64,000 nt of DNA from Stigmatella erecta (GCF_900111745.1 NZ_FOIJ01000010.1:124001-188000); one strand, 5' to 3'. Positions 1 to 8,860 are shown, counted from the stretch's first letter. The notes: a model not told the origin generated them from the letters alone. A program made the numbers and translations.

Positions 1-749
1 TCGACGCCCAGCCGGGCCCACTCGAGCCGCGCCCGGGTGGGTCCGAGATCCGGCCCCCCATGCTTCTTCGAGCCGCCCACGATGGTGGGGGCCAGGGCCT
101 GCGCGCCCGCCACCCAGGTGGGGGCCCCCGGCCAGCCCGCGGCGGCCATGAGGTCTCCAATGGCATTGCCCACGGTGGGCACCTCGCGGTGGGGCTTGGG
201 CCAGGCGAAGTGCTCCGCGGCGGACGGCCGGAGCGCGACGAGGATGAAGCGGGGGCGAAGCTGGGGGACACCGTAGTCCGAGGCGTTCAGCACCCGCCAC
301 GCGGCCACGTAGCCGAGCCGCTCCAGCCGGCCGAGGACCGACGCGCGGTAGTCCGCGAAGCGCTCCGCCGCGAGCCCCCGGACATTCTCCAGCATCACCG
401 CCGCGGGGCGGATCTCCTCCACGAGGCGAAGGGCCTCGGGGAACAGGTCGCGCTCATCGTCGGCCCCGAGCTGCTTGCCGGCGATGGAGAAGGGCGGACA
501 GGGCACGCCGCCGGCGAGCAGGTCCACGCCCCGGAACGGTGTCCCGGAGAAGCTCCGCAGGTCCTCCTCCAGCACGCGCCACTCGGGCCGGTTCAGCCGC
601 AAGGTGGCGCAGGCGTGCGAGTCGATCTCCACGGCGGCCACGTGCTCGAAGCCGGCCAGGTCCAGGCCAATGGCCTGTCCTCCCGCGCCGGCGCAAAGCT
701 CGATCGCCGTGAGCGGGGATCTCCGGGAGCGAAGACGGGCGGGCTTCAC
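1..749 (-). CDS. DNA cytosine-5 methyltransferase, partial (C-terminus off the window)
   Basis: This gene runs off the left edge, so about 249 N-terminal residues are visible. The protein would transfer a methyl group from S-adenosylmethionine to C5 of cytosine in a specific DNA sequence. Motif I (ELCAGAGGQ, about residues 17-25), the catalytic motif IV with its cysteine (GGVPCPPFS), motif VI (LENVRG) and a motif VIII-like QLRPRF are all present in the right order. The GTG start at 749 is preceded by AGGAGG six bases upstream, which decides the start. The target recognition domain and any restriction partner lie outside the window. The family is clear; whether it is a solitary or restriction-modification enzyme cannot be told. 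Confidence 0.88.
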   Translation of the reverse strand, partial: MKPARLRSRRSPLTAIELCAGAGGQAIGLDLAGFEHVAAVEIDSHACATLRLNRPEWRVLEEDLRSFSGTPFRGVDLLAGGVPCPPFSIAGKQLGADDERDLFPEALRLVEEIRPAAVMLENVRGLAAERFADYRASVLGRLERLGYVAAWRVLNASDYGVPQLRPRFILVALRPSAAEHFAWPKPHREVPTVGNAIGDLMAAAGWPGAPTWVAGAQALAPTIVGGSKKHGGPDLGPTRARLEWARLGV

Positions 750-918
750 GGGCGGCCTCCTGCGGCGGGCTGGGGGAGCAAGGCGGGCATGGGCGCGTCC
801 GGTTCATTCTCGCCAGGAACTGGGCTGCCTCCAGAAAAAAGGAGCGCCTCCGTCCTGTAGCCGGGGAAGAACGTGAATGCCCGTATGCTTCACGGGAACA
901 CGCTCCGGGACTTCACAC

Positions 919-2790
919 ATGCGCTTTCGTCCGTGGTGGTTGCTCGCGATGGGTCTGGGGTGTGTCTCGGCCCACTCCCACTCCGAGCCGTCTCCCGTCA
1001 CCGCCCCGGCGCGGGCGGGGCTGCCGGGCCAGGTGCTGGACGCGCAAGGGGCCCCCCTTCCAGGGACGCGGATCACCGTGATTCCCCGGGTGCCGTCCTG
1101 GGATGTGCGATCGGATGCCCCCGTGGCGCGCGTCACCGCGGGGGCGGGGGGCCGCCTCGAGGTGCCGTCGCTCCCGCCGGGAGAGTACGGCCTCGCCGGC
1201 ATCACCCCCGGGGGGGTCTTCGCCGTGGGCGAGACGCTGAAGGTCGAGGCGGGCCAGCCCGTGAAGCCCATCGCGCTCCGGGCGGAGAGGGACTCGCCCG
1301 GGCTGCTGGAGGGCACCGTGGTGGACGAGGCCGGAGCGCCCCTGCCCGGGGTGGCCCTGCGCATCGTCCGCGCGGGGATGCCCTTCGATGACGTCGCGCT
1401 GCTGGAGGCCTCACCGGAGGGCCGTTTCCAGGTGAGGAGCGCCGAGGGCGCCCACAGCGTCATCGCCTCCGCGCCCGGCTTCTCGACGGTGATGCAGCGG
1501 GTGCCCGGGCGGGGCGAGCCCGTCACGGTGCGTCTGGAGCGGGCCGCGGATGCGTCCATGTCCCGGGCCGCATTGGCGTGGATGAAACAGACGGGCGTGC
1601 CGCTGAAGTCGGTGGAGGCGGGGCAGGGGCTGGAGGACCTGGCGCCGCTGAAGCCGGTGCTGAAGGACACGCGCGTGGTGGCGCTGGGGGAGGCCACGCA
1701 CGGCACGCGGGAGTTCTTCCAGCTCAAGCACCGCATGCTGGAGTTCCTGGTGACGGAGCTGGGCTTCACCGTCTTCGCGCTGGAGGAGAACTTCGCCGAA
1801 GGGCTCGCCTTCAATGACTACGTGCTCGACGGCCGGGGAGACCCCGCGCGCCTCCTGAGCGGTTCCGCCTGGAACACGGAGGAGGTCCTGGCGCTCCTCC
1901 ACTGGATGCGCCGCTACAATGAAGACCCCGCCCACCCGAGGAAGCTGAAGTTCTACGGCGTGGACATGCAGTTCTCGCCGGACGCCGTGGCGCGCGTGAA
2001 GGCCTACCTGGCCCAGGTGGACGCGGCGCAGGGGACGCGGGCCGAGGAGCCGCTCGGGTGGCTGGCCCTGCCCAGGTCAGGCTTCAGCCGGCTCCCGGTG
2101 GAGCGCCAGCAGGAGGCGAGGGTGCAGCTCGACGCCCTGGCCGGGCGGTTCGAGGCGGAGAAAGCCCGGTACATCCGCCAGTCCAGCGCAGCGCAGTGGG
2201 CGGTGGCACGCCAGTGCGTGCGCGTGCTGCGCCAGTTCGTGGGCAAGGTCCTCCAGGAAGAGGAGGAGCTGCGGGACCGGGCGATGGCGGAAAACCTGCT
2301 CTGGGCCCTGGAGCACGAAGGGCCCGGCACGCGGGCGGTGCTGTGGGCGCACAACGGGCACGTGCAGCGGGGCCCGGGCGAGTGGCGGGAGTACGCCGCG
2401 GGCCGGCACCTGGCGGACGCGCTCGGCCCCTCCTTCTATGTGTTCGGGATGGCCTTTCACCGGGGCGAGTTCCTCGCGTTCAACATGGACCCGCGGCCGC
2501 CCCCGGGCCGCAAGGGCATGGTGGCCTTCTCCGTGCCGCCGGAGCCCGAGGACACGCTGGATGCCGCGCTGGCCGCCACGGGCTGGCCCGTGTTCGCGTT
2601 GGATCTCCGCGCCCTGCCACACACGGGCCCGGCGTACGAGTGGTGGCGGCGCTCGCGGCGCGCCCACGACATCGGCTTCATCTACTCGGACGGGGGCTAT
2701 CCGTCGCTGGCGCAGATCCACGCGCTGCGGCTCTACGACGGCCTGCTGTTCGTGGAGCACACCACCGCGGCGCGGCTCAACCCCCGGTAG
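919..2790 (+). CDS. Erythromycin esterase family exported protein with carboxypeptidase-regulatory-like repeats
   Basis: The 623-residue product starts with a signal peptide (hydrophobic WWLLAMGLG then Cys; a weak lipobox, so lipidation is uncertain). Two beta-sandwich repeats of the carboxypeptidase-regulatory type follow (GQVLDAQGAPLPG near residue 35 and GTVVDEAGAPLPG near 133). From about residue 230 it matches the erythromycin-esterase fold, with the GEATHGTREF motif carrying the family's Glu/His residues and a later HNGHV motif. Known members hydrolyse macrolide lactones, but myxobacterial relatives are mostly uncharacterised, so the substrate is unknown. The ATG at 919 was preferred over an in-frame start at 877 because it sits directly at the signal peptide. 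Its 3' end overlaps the convergent gene by 14 bases. Confidence 0.82.
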   Translation: MRFRPWWLLAMGLGCVSAHSHSEPSPVTAPARAGLPGQVLDAQGAPLPGTRITVIPRVPSWDVRSDAPVARVTAGAGGRLEVPSLPPGEYGLAGITPGGVFAVGETLKVEAGQPVKPIALRAERDSPGLLEGTVVDEAGAPLPGVALRIVRAGMPFDDVALLEASPEGRFQVRSAEGAHSVIASAPGFSTVMQRVPGRGEPVTVRLERAADASMSRAALAWMKQTGVPLKSVEAGQGLEDLAPLKPVLKDTRVVALGEATHGTREFFQLKHRMLEFLVTELGFTVFALEENFAEGLAFNDYVLDGRGDPARLLSGSAWNTEEVLALLHWMRRYNEDPAHPRKLKFYGVDMQFSPDAVARVKAYLAQVDAAQGTRAEEPLGWLALPRSGFSRLPVERQQEARVQLDALAGRFEAEKARYIRQSSAAQWAVARQCVRVLRQFVGKVLQEEEELRDRAMAENLLWALEHEGPGTRAVLWAHNGHVQRGPGEWREYAAGRHLADALGPSFYVFGMAFHRGEFLAFNMDPRPPPGRKGMVAFSVPPEPEDTLDAALAATGWPVFALDLRALPHTGPAYEWWRRSRRAHDIGFIYSDGGYPSLAQIHALRLYDGLLFVEHTTAARLNPR

Positions 2791-3664
2791 CCAGCAGGGG
2801 CAGCAGCTTGTTCCGGGCGAACGCCTCGAACGTCGTCGGCGTGAAGGCCTCGGGGGTGCGTGCCGTCGCGTAGATGCCCTGCGGATCTCCGAGCGCCCGG
2901 AACAGGTCCCCCAGCTGCTTCTGCACGGTGGGGCTCACGCCCTGGGCGCGGAGCTGCTGCTGCAAGGCCTCCTCGGACACCCGCTCATACCGGACGGGCT
3001 TGCCGGACACCCGGGTGAGAAGGGCGGCCACCTCCGTCAGGGTCAGGTTCTCCGGCCCGAGCAGGTTCCGGGTCCAGTGGCCCGCCCAGCTTCCATCGAG
3101 CAGGTACTTCGCGGCCACATCGCCAATGTCATCCGTGCTGATCCACGGCAGGTCGTGGTCCTCCGCATAGGGAAAGGACAGGACGCCGTGGCGGAGCGGC
3201 TCCACCTGGGCCAGGCAGTTCTCCATGAAGTAGCCCGGTCGCAGGTGCAGCACGTTCGGGGCGGCGCGGTTGAAGATCTCCTCGACCTCCGCGGCGAAGG
3301 AGACCGTGCCGAGCGGGGCGTTCGCGTTGGCCCCCACGGTGGAGATACAGACCACGCGCGGGATGCGGTGCTCCCGGACGGCCTGGGCGGCGGCCGTGGC
3401 CGTCTGGAGGTACCAGTCGCGCAGGTCCTTCGCGCCGGGGTTGGGAGGGGCCAGATAGAACAGCGCCTCCGCGCCCTTGGCGGCCGAGAGGAGCCCGGGG
3501 GCATCGTCGCTGCCAACGGGCAGGACCTGGGCGCCCCGGGCGCTCAGGGCCGCGAGCTTCGCGGGATGACGGGAGAGCAGCACGGCCTCGGCGCCGGCCG
3601 CGACGACCTGCTCCGCGACGCGGGCCCCGATGTTGCCGGAGGCGGCGGTGACGACGATCTTCAT
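2777..3664 (-). CDS. NmrA-like / atypical SDR NAD(P)-binding protein
   Basis: A 295-residue Rossmann-fold protein. The N-terminal MKIVVTAASGNIGARVAEQV contains the TxASGxxGxxV dinucleotide-binding loop typical of NmrA-like and quinone-oxidoreductase-like (QOR2 type) proteins. No classical YxxxK pair is obvious at the SDR position, in line with NmrA-like sensors or NAD(P)H:quinone reductases. Its ATG overlaps the stop of the upstream SnoaL-like gene by four bases (ATGA), so the two are translationally coupled. The pair is divergent from an HxlR regulator, a common arrangement for redox- or electrophile-responsive operons. Substrate is not known. Confidence 0.85.
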   Translation of the reverse strand: MKIVVTAASGNIGARVAEQVVAAGAEAVLLSRHPAKLAALSARGAQVLPVGSDDAPGLLSAAKGAEALFYLAPPNPGAKDLRDWYLQTATAAAQAVREHRIPRVVCISTVGANANAPLGTVSFAAEVEEIFNRAAPNVLHLRPGYFMENCLAQVEPLRHGVLSFPYAEDHDLPWISTDDIGDVAAKYLLDGSWAGHWTRNLLGPENLTLTEVAALLTRVSGKPVRYERVSEEALQQQLRAQGVSPTVQKQLGDLFRALGDPQGIYATARTPEAFTPTTFEAFARNKLLPLLATGG

Positions 3665-4116
3665 GACCGGTCCCCCGCCTGGAAGGCTTCGGCGACCCCC
3701 TGGAGCCCTCCAAAAGCCTGGATGACGGGGACGGGATTCCAGTACTCGCGGTAGTGGATGATCCGCTCTCCATCCGTCTCCAGGCGCATCACGTAGTCCT
3801 GCACGTACCGGAGCCCGGTGTGGGAGATGGTGGCCTCGCCATGGACCTCGGCGAACAGCACATGGGGCTCGTGCGTGGGGAAGAGCCGGAGGTTCGAGAA
3901 GACGAAGTCCCGCATCGCCGAGGGCACGCCCAGCGCGTAGGCGGTGATGGCGGCCTTGCCCTCCAGCCGGGCCGGTGTGCCCACGGAGGGCGCATAGGGG
4001 AACTCGATGACGGCGTTCTCGGCGAACAACTCCAGCCACGCCGGCATGTCCTTGGTGACGAGCGCGAGGTGGGTGGCGAAGAGCTCTGCTGCTTTTCCGG
4101 GGTGTGGCGTCTGCAT
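3661..4116 (-). CDS. SnoaL-like / NTF2-like family protein
   Basis: A 151-residue single-domain protein with the alpha+beta cone features of the NTF2 superfamily: an N-terminal helix pair (HLALVTKDMPAWLELFAENAVIEFPYAP), then strands ending in RIIHYREYWNPVPVIQAFGG, the latter typical of SnoaL-like and ketosteroid-isomerase-like proteins. The ATG at 4116 has a good AGGAGG-type site just upstream and was chosen over longer in-frame extensions that would run through the promoter. It is the first gene of a two-gene operon with the NmrA-like gene and probably acts on, or protects from, the same small molecule. Confidence 0.8.
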   Translation of the reverse strand: MQTPHPGKAAELFATHLALVTKDMPAWLELFAENAVIEFPYAPSVGTPARLEGKAAITAYALGVPSAMRDFVFSNLRLFPTHEPHVLFAEVHGEATISHTGLRYVQDYVMRLETDGERIIHYREYWNPVPVIQAFGGLQGVAEAFQAGDRS

Positions 4117-4159
4117 GAGGCCTCCTGGGCGGTGTTCGCGAACCAAGGTAACGGCCTCA

Positions 4160-4203
4160 CTACCCATTGGGAAGTAGGCACCTTTGGGTATAGTAGGTAC
4201 CTG
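4160..4203. promoter_or_regulatory. Candidate HxlR operator in the divergent intergenic region
   Basis: The 97-base gap between the SnoaL-like gene and the HxlR gene holds an inverted repeat TACCCA (4161-4166) and TGGGTA (4185-4190), plus a GGTACC palindrome at 4197-4202. HxlR-family proteins bind dyads next to their own genes, so this is the likely site of control of both transcripts. This is inference from position and symmetry. Confidence 0.45.
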
Positions 4204-4213
4204 GAGGTAAGTG

Positions 4214-4636
4214 ATGGCGGGAAAGAGAGCGGACGAGGCGGTGCGGCAGCAGCTGGTGACGGGGCTGCTGGAGCGCATGCTCGTGAAGGACGTGTTCGAT
4301 GAGACCTGTATCGTGAATCAGGCGCTCGTCTTGCTGGCGGACAAGTGGTCCCTGCTGGTGCTCATCGTGCTGATGCAGGGCACGAAGCGCTACAGCGAGC
4401 TGCAGCGGCAGATCCGGGGCGTGTCACCGAAGATGCTGACGCAGACGTTGCGCGCGCTCGAGGAGAACGAGCTGGTGGAGCGGCAGGTCTTCCCCGAGGT
4501 GCCGCCGCGGGTGGAGTACCGCCTCACGGCGTTTGGAAAGAGCCTGAGCCATCCGCTGGCGGCGCTCTGCGACTGGGCGTTCGAGCACGAGCCCCGGCTG
4601 CGGAAGGTCTACGCCCAGGCGCACCTGGAGTCCTGA
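4214..4636 (+). CDS. HxlR-family winged-helix transcriptional regulator
   Basis: A 140-residue regulator with the HxlR signature: a conserved Cys near the N-terminus (DETCIVNQALVLLADKWSLL), the recognition region (GTKRYSELQRQIRGVSPKMLTQTLRALEENELV) and the wing (VEYRLTAFGKSL). Members of this family often sense aldehydes, quinones or oxidants through that cysteine. GGAGG at 4203-4207 lies six bases before the ATG at 4214, which decides between it and the GTG immediately upstream. It is divergent from the SnoaL/NmrA pair, which it probably controls. Confidence 0.9.
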   Translation: MAGKRADEAVRQQLVTGLLERMLVKDVFDETCIVNQALVLLADKWSLLVLIVLMQGTKRYSELQRQIRGVSPKMLTQTLRALEENELVERQVFPEVPPRVEYRLTAFGKSLSHPLAALCDWAFEHEPRLRKVYAQAHLES

Positions 4637-4637
4637 G

Positions 4638-4669
4638 CCGCCCCCGCTCCGGAGCGGAGGGGGGGCGGG
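4638..4669. terminator. Bidirectional hairpin between convergent genes
   Basis: A GC-rich inverted repeat built on the palindrome GCTCCGGAGC and extended by CCGCCCCC / GGGGGGCGG with a GGA bulge. It fills the 44-base gap between the ends of the HxlR gene and the AsmA-family gene, so it can serve both. It has no T-run. Confidence 0.6.
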
Positions 4670-4680
4670 AAGGGGAGTGG

Positions 4681-7371
4681 CTACTTCCCGAAGACGCCGC
4701 GCAGGCGCTTCTTGGCCTCTTCCTCGGCCTTCTTCTTGGCCTCCTCCTGCTTGGCGCGGGCGGCGGCCTCCAGCTTGGCCTTTTCCTCGGCGGCCTTCTG
4801 CTCCAGGGCCTGCTTCTGGCGCTCGGCCTCCTCGCGGCCGCCGGTGACGAGGTCCTGCACCGGCTTGGCCTTGTCCCCGAGGAGCTGTCCGGCGAGGCCG
4901 CCCAAGGCCTGCTTGGCAATGGCCGTGGCGGCGGGCTTCACGTCCAGGCCCGTCACCTTGGGGCTCCACGCGGGCCCGGTGAGGTTCAGCGTCACCGGGA
5001 TGGCCTCGGTGGGCGTGGCCTTGCCGAGGGTGAGCGTCTTGATGGTCTGCGGGGTGAGGTTCACCGTGCCGTTCAGGTCCAGCTCCCCATCCAGCCGGAT
5101 GCCGCCGGTGAAGTTCATCGTGCCCTCGGGGCGCGACCAGCTGAGGGGCTTGTCGAGCTGCGCCACGCCGTTCTTGATCTCCACGCCGAAGGGCAGGTTC
5201 TCGCCCAGCGAGGTGACATCGCCGCTGCGCAGGGCCTTGGCCGCGAAGGGCAGCGCCTTGGCCAGCGGCTCGGTGACCGCCGAGACGATGTCCAGGCCCA
5301 AGAGCGAGCCATTGGCCACGTTGCCGTTGATGGCGCCCAGGAGCGTCTGCTTGAGCTGATCCGGGTTGTAGCCCACGCCCTTCACGTCCACGTTTCCGTT
5401 GAAGGTGCCCGTCATCACCTTCTTGGGGGTGAAGGCGGACAGCGCCGAGCCCATCTCCACCGCCTGCACCTTCACCTTGGCCTCGAAGGGCCGCTGCTCG
5501 GGCAGGGGCCCCAGGCGTATCTGCGTGCCGTCGGCCACCACCGAGCCGCCATAGATGCCCGCGGTCAGCTTCTCCACCTTGATGAGGTCATCCACCATGG
5601 TGACGTGGGCCACGATGTTGGACAGGTCCATCTGGCTGTAGCGCACGGCGCCCACCTGGAACTTCATGTCCCCGCGGTAGCCGTTGAAGCGCGTGGCGTC
5701 ACCCGAGGGGGGCTCCTCCTTGCCGCCGGTGCGTGCCACCACCTCTTCCTCGGGCAGCAGCAGCGCGTCCGCGTCAATCTTCGGGCTCTTCATGTCCAGG
5801 GCGAACGTGGTCGTCTGCTTCTTGCCCTGGCCCGCGAGCGCCGCGGAGGCGGTGCCGGTGAGCGTGTCCTCCAGCACGTTGAGCGTGAGCTGGCGCACGT
5901 CCACCTTCATGCCGTCCTTCGTGGGCTGGTAGGTGCCGGCCACGGCCGCATCGAGCCGCTGGCCGGGGGCCTTGTTCAGCAGCAGGCCCGGGCGCATGTC
6001 CACGCCGGCGAGGTTCGCCTTCGCATCGAAGCGCAGGGCGCCGCCGCTGGCCGCCGCGCCGGCGAGGCGGGCGGTGAGCCGCATGGCGGTGCCGGCCTCC
6101 TTGCTGAGCTGGGCGGGGATGCGCAGCCGCACCGGCGTGAGGTCCACCTCCGCCTCCAGCGCCTGGGCCTCCTGGGTGCCGCTGCCCTTCACGGACAGGC
6201 CCACGGGGCCGGCAATCATCCCGCCCAGCATCTTCTTGAGCGGCGGGTAGTAGTCGGAGAGCACCGCCGGGTCGAGATCATGGCTCGTCAGCTCGAAGCC
6301 CTCCACGGAAGGCGTGCTGCCGTGCATCCCCTTCACGCGGCCCTTGCCGTCGATGCCGGCGGGGCCGAAGTCGAGCTTGAAGCGGTCGAGCGCCAGGTCT
6401 CCGGCGGCGAGGTCCGCCTTCACGTCCGTGTCGAGCACCACGTCGAGCGCCTTGCCGCCCTCGGCGCCCGCGAACTTCAGGCCCAGGGCGCGGATGGCGC
6501 CCTCCAGCCGGGTGGGGCCCTGGCCGCCGGGGATGGCGGCGCCCAGCTCGGCCTTCCAGTCCGCCGTCAGGGTGCCGGCCTGGAAGCCCACGCTGGGGGG
6601 AAGGAAGGGGCCCAGGGGGGCGAGATCAATCGCCTCGGCCTTGAGGGAGAGGCGCTCGGGGGTGGGCACCAGGGTGGGGGGCAGCGGCGAGGCGGCCAGG
6701 GTGGCGAAGAGGTTCTGCTTCTGGGCGAGCACGGCGGCGGCGAGCTTCACCTCCAGGGGCTGGCCCACGCGCAGGTCCTTCACCTCGATGTCGAGGTCGG
6801 ACACGGCGAGCTCCTGGGCCTTGGCGCCGGAGCGGTCCACGAAGCGGATGGTGCCATCGGTGAGGGCGGCGCGGTCCACGCGCACGCCGGACAGGTCCGT
6901 GGGCTTCTCGTCCTCGGCGGGGGCCTCCTCCTCGGGCTTCTGCTGGCTGGCGAGGCGCTCCTGGAGGCGCTGCACGTTGGTGGTGCCATCGGGCAGGCGG
7001 ATGACGTTGACGGTGAGGCCGGTGACCTCGGCGTTGAGCACCTGGATGTCCTTGCCGCTGGAGCGCAGCAGGGGCATGGCGGCCACGCGGACATCGAGGG
7101 CCTTCACCTCGGCCAGGGGCATGTCCTCGCCCTCGGCGGCGCCCACGGAGACGTTCTCCACGTCCACGCCGATGTGGGGGAAGAGCTTGGTGGAGATGTC
7201 GCCGATCTGAATGGGCCGGCCGAGCAGCTGGGAGTAGGTGGCCGCCTGGGCGCGGGCCTGCTGGAGCAGGATGGCATCGAGCCGCCACAGGACGATGACC
7301 ACCGCGAGTACCAGGACGGCGAAGATGCCTCCGAGCACATAGGGCCAGCGCCGTTTCTTTCGTGCCTCCAT
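4681..7371 (-). CDS. AsmA-family inner-membrane-anchored protein
   Basis: An 896-residue protein with one N-terminal membrane segment (about residues 10-30, VLGGIFAVLVLAVVIVLWRL) after a basic MEARKKRRWP, then a very long beta-rich periplasmic region. The segment after the anchor (SQLLGRPIQIGDISTKLFPHIGVDVENVSVG) and the C-terminal AsmA-like region (GNGNV-type repeats such as GAINGNVANGSLLGLDIV near residue 690) are typical of AsmA/YhdP-like proteins, implicated in phospholipid transport between the membranes. The last 50 residues are a charged helix (AEEKAKLEAAARAKQEEAKKKAEEEAKKR), likely coiled coil. The start is fixed by the membrane anchor. Its first 15 codons and upstream DNA are duplicated at 8956-9124. 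Confidence 0.85.
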   Translation of the reverse strand: MEARKKRRWPYVLGGIFAVLVLAVVIVLWRLDAILLQQARAQAATYSQLLGRPIQIGDISTKLFPHIGVDVENVSVGAAEGEDMPLAEVKALDVRVAAMPLLRSSGKDIQVLNAEVTGLTVNVIRLPDGTTNVQRLQERLASQQKPEEEAPAEDEKPTDLSGVRVDRAALTDGTIRFVDRSGAKAQELAVSDLDIEVKDLRVGQPLEVKLAAAVLAQKQNLFATLAASPLPPTLVPTPERLSLKAEAIDLAPLGPFLPPSVGFQAGTLTADWKAELGAAIPGGQGPTRLEGAIRALGLKFAGAEGGKALDVVLDTDVKADLAAGDLALDRFKLDFGPAGIDGKGRVKGMHGSTPSVEGFELTSHDLDPAVLSDYYPPLKKMLGGMIAGPVGLSVKGSGTQEAQALEAEVDLTPVRLRIPAQLSKEAGTAMRLTARLAGAAASGGALRFDAKANLAGVDMRPGLLLNKAPGQRLDAAVAGTYQPTKDGMKVDVRQLTLNVLEDTLTGTASAALAGQGKKQTTTFALDMKSPKIDADALLLPEEEVVARTGGKEEPPSGDATRFNGYRGDMKFQVGAVRYSQMDLSNIVAHVTMVDDLIKVEKLTAGIYGGSVVADGTQIRLGPLPEQRPFEAKVKVQAVEMGSALSAFTPKKVMTGTFNGNVDVKGVGYNPDQLKQTLLGAINGNVANGSLLGLDIVSAVTEPLAKALPFAAKALRSGDVTSLGENLPFGVEIKNGVAQLDKPLSWSRPEGTMNFTGGIRLDGELDLNGTVNLTPQTIKTLTLGKATPTEAIPVTLNLTGPAWSPKVTGLDVKPAATAIAKQALGGLAGQLLGDKAKPVQDLVTGGREEAERQKQALEQKAAEEKAKLEAAARAKQEEAKKKAEEEAKKRLRGVFGK

Positions 7372-7553
7372 CGCTTGCTTCCTCCTTCTTCGGCCCGGCG
7401 GGCGGGGAACTCAACGTTGGGGGCGGAACCTAACCACCTTCCTGTCCCTGTTCAGCCCCGACGTGCGAATGAAAGAAGACTTCATCTTGCAGGGGTGCGG
7501 CAGAAGACGCAGGGCCGCCCAGGAAACGGCCTGAAATCAGCGCCTTCCGGGGA
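7327..7553. repeat. Long direct repeat, copy A (asmA start and upstream region)
   Basis: This stretch holds the first 15 codons of the AsmA-family gene and its upstream DNA. It recurs in the same orientation at 8956-9124, with high identity but lacking about 55-60 bases in the middle. Shared blocks include the leader around 7454-7550 (ending in a CTGAAATCAGCGCCTTCCGG block) and the codons for the KRRWP-VLGG peptide. Bases 7554-7672 hold only the run-up to the RCC1 gene. Confidence 0.85.
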
Positions 7554-7672
7554 ATCTGGAGGCAGGGGCCGCTGACCAGCCGTCCAGGCTTGCCGTCCGG
7601 GCAACAGACAGCTTCGCGGGCTGCTCCCGCCTACGGGGAGTGTTCCTCACTCATTTCCAGGAGGCGCTGCTG

Positions 7673-8860
7673 GTGAAGACACGTCGGATCTATCTGGCCA
7701 TGGGGCTGTTCATCAGTGTTTTGGGCTGTGCGGACTTCAAGGGTGAGGAGTCCTCTCTTTGCATGCGGAATCCTGCGCAATGCACCGATGAGCCCTTCGT
7801 CCAGCTTGCCGCGGGCGATTACCACACGCTGGCACTGCGCAGTGATGGAACCGTCTGGGCCTGGGGCGACAACAGCAACAGCCAACTCGGGGCAGGCACA
7901 GGCATCAAGGGAATAGAGCCAGTGCCGGTGTCTGGGCTGAAGGGCGTGACGGCCTTGGCTGCGGGTGAATACCATTCGGTGGCGCTGGACAAAGATGGCA
8001 ACGTCTGGGCGTGGGGGAGCAACGCGTCCGGCCAGCTCGGGGACGGGAAGGCCGTCGCGCAGTCAACGCCCAAGCAAGTGCCTGGACTGACAAACGTCAT
8101 CGCTCTGTCGGCCAATACGGGCTACACGCTGGCATTACGGAGGGATGGCACCGTCTGGGCCTGGGGTACCGGCATTTTCGGCCAGGACGCGCAGGGGGAG
8201 GATCGCGCGCAGCGAACGCCGGTGCAGGTGCCTGGCCTGTCGGACATCACCGCCGTGGCCGCGGGCCAAAACCACTCCTTGGCGTTGCGGCGCGATAAGA
8301 CCGTCTGGGCGTGGGGCAGTAATGATTACGGTCAACTTGGTGTTGAGATGGGGGCCAGCCAGACCACGCCCGTGCAGGTCCCTGAGCTGGCGAACGTCAC
8401 GGCCTTGGCTGCGGGGCTGACTCACTCACTGGCGTTGCGCGACGATGGCACTGTCTGGGCCTGGGGCAACAATGAGTACGGCCAGCTCGGCGACGGGACG
8501 GTGGAGAACAAGAGCACGCCGGTCCAAGTGTCCAAGGTGACGAAGGTGATCGCTTTGGCTTCAACGGCGGAGCATGCGGTTGCGCTGCGCAGTGATGGCA
8601 CCGTGTGGGCATGGGGAGAGAACACCTCGGGCCAGCTCGGAACGGTGAATGCTGAATTCGGAGCGGAGCCGGAACTGGTACCCGGACTGGCGAACGTCAA
8701 GTCGGTGGCCGTGGGGTACTACCACTCCGTCGCGTTGACCAGCAATGGAGCCATCTGGGTCTGGGGCGACAACAGCTCAGGTCAATTCGGAAGTGAACCC
8801 GGCGGGGGACAAGCGACACCCGTGCAGGTGTCCCAATTGGTGGAGCTCCCGTCGCCTTGA
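7673..8860 (+). CDS. RCC1-repeat lipoprotein
   Basis: A 395-residue exported protein. The N-terminus has a type II signal peptide (IYLAMGLFISVLGC, lipobox VLGC), so it should be lipid-anchored. The rest is about seven RCC1 repeats of some 50 residues, each with the SDGTVWAWGxNxxGQLG core, predicted to fold as a seven-bladed propeller. AGGAGG at 7659-7664 sits eight bases before the GTG at 7673, which is preferred to a GTG at 7640 that has no such site. Function is unknown; RCC1 propellers are usually binding scaffolds. The gene is bracketed by duplicated asmA 5' DNA and its third codon positions look less GC-rich than the neighbours', both suggesting insertion by recombination. Confidence 0.85.
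   Translation: MKTRRIYLAMGLFISVLGCADFKGEESSLCMRNPAQCTDEPFVQLAAGDYHTLALRSDGTVWAWGDNSNSQLGAGTGIKGIEPVPVSGLKGVTALAAGEYHSVALDKDGNVWAWGSNASGQLGDGKAVAQSTPKQVPGLTNVIALSANTGYTLALRRDGTVWAWGTGIFGQDAQGEDRAQRTPVQVPGLSDITAVAAGQNHSLALRRDKTVWAWGSNDYGQLGVEMGASQTTPVQVPELANVTALAAGLTHSLALRDDGTVWAWGNNEYGQLGDGTVENKSTPVQVSKVTKVIALASTAEHAVALRSDGTVWAWGENTSGQLGTVNAEFGAEPELVPGLANVKSVAVGYYHSVALTSNGAIWVWGDNSSGQFGSEPGGGQATPVQVSQLVELPSP

Noticed and set aside
4345-7575. A 1076-residue plus-strand open frame
   Set aside because: Antisense to the AsmA-family gene, with Leu/Gly/His-rich sequence and no motifs.
7800-8850. Regular repeats of about 150 bases
   Set aside because: They code for RCC1 blades (TVWAWG motif) in one frame, not an independent DNA repeat.
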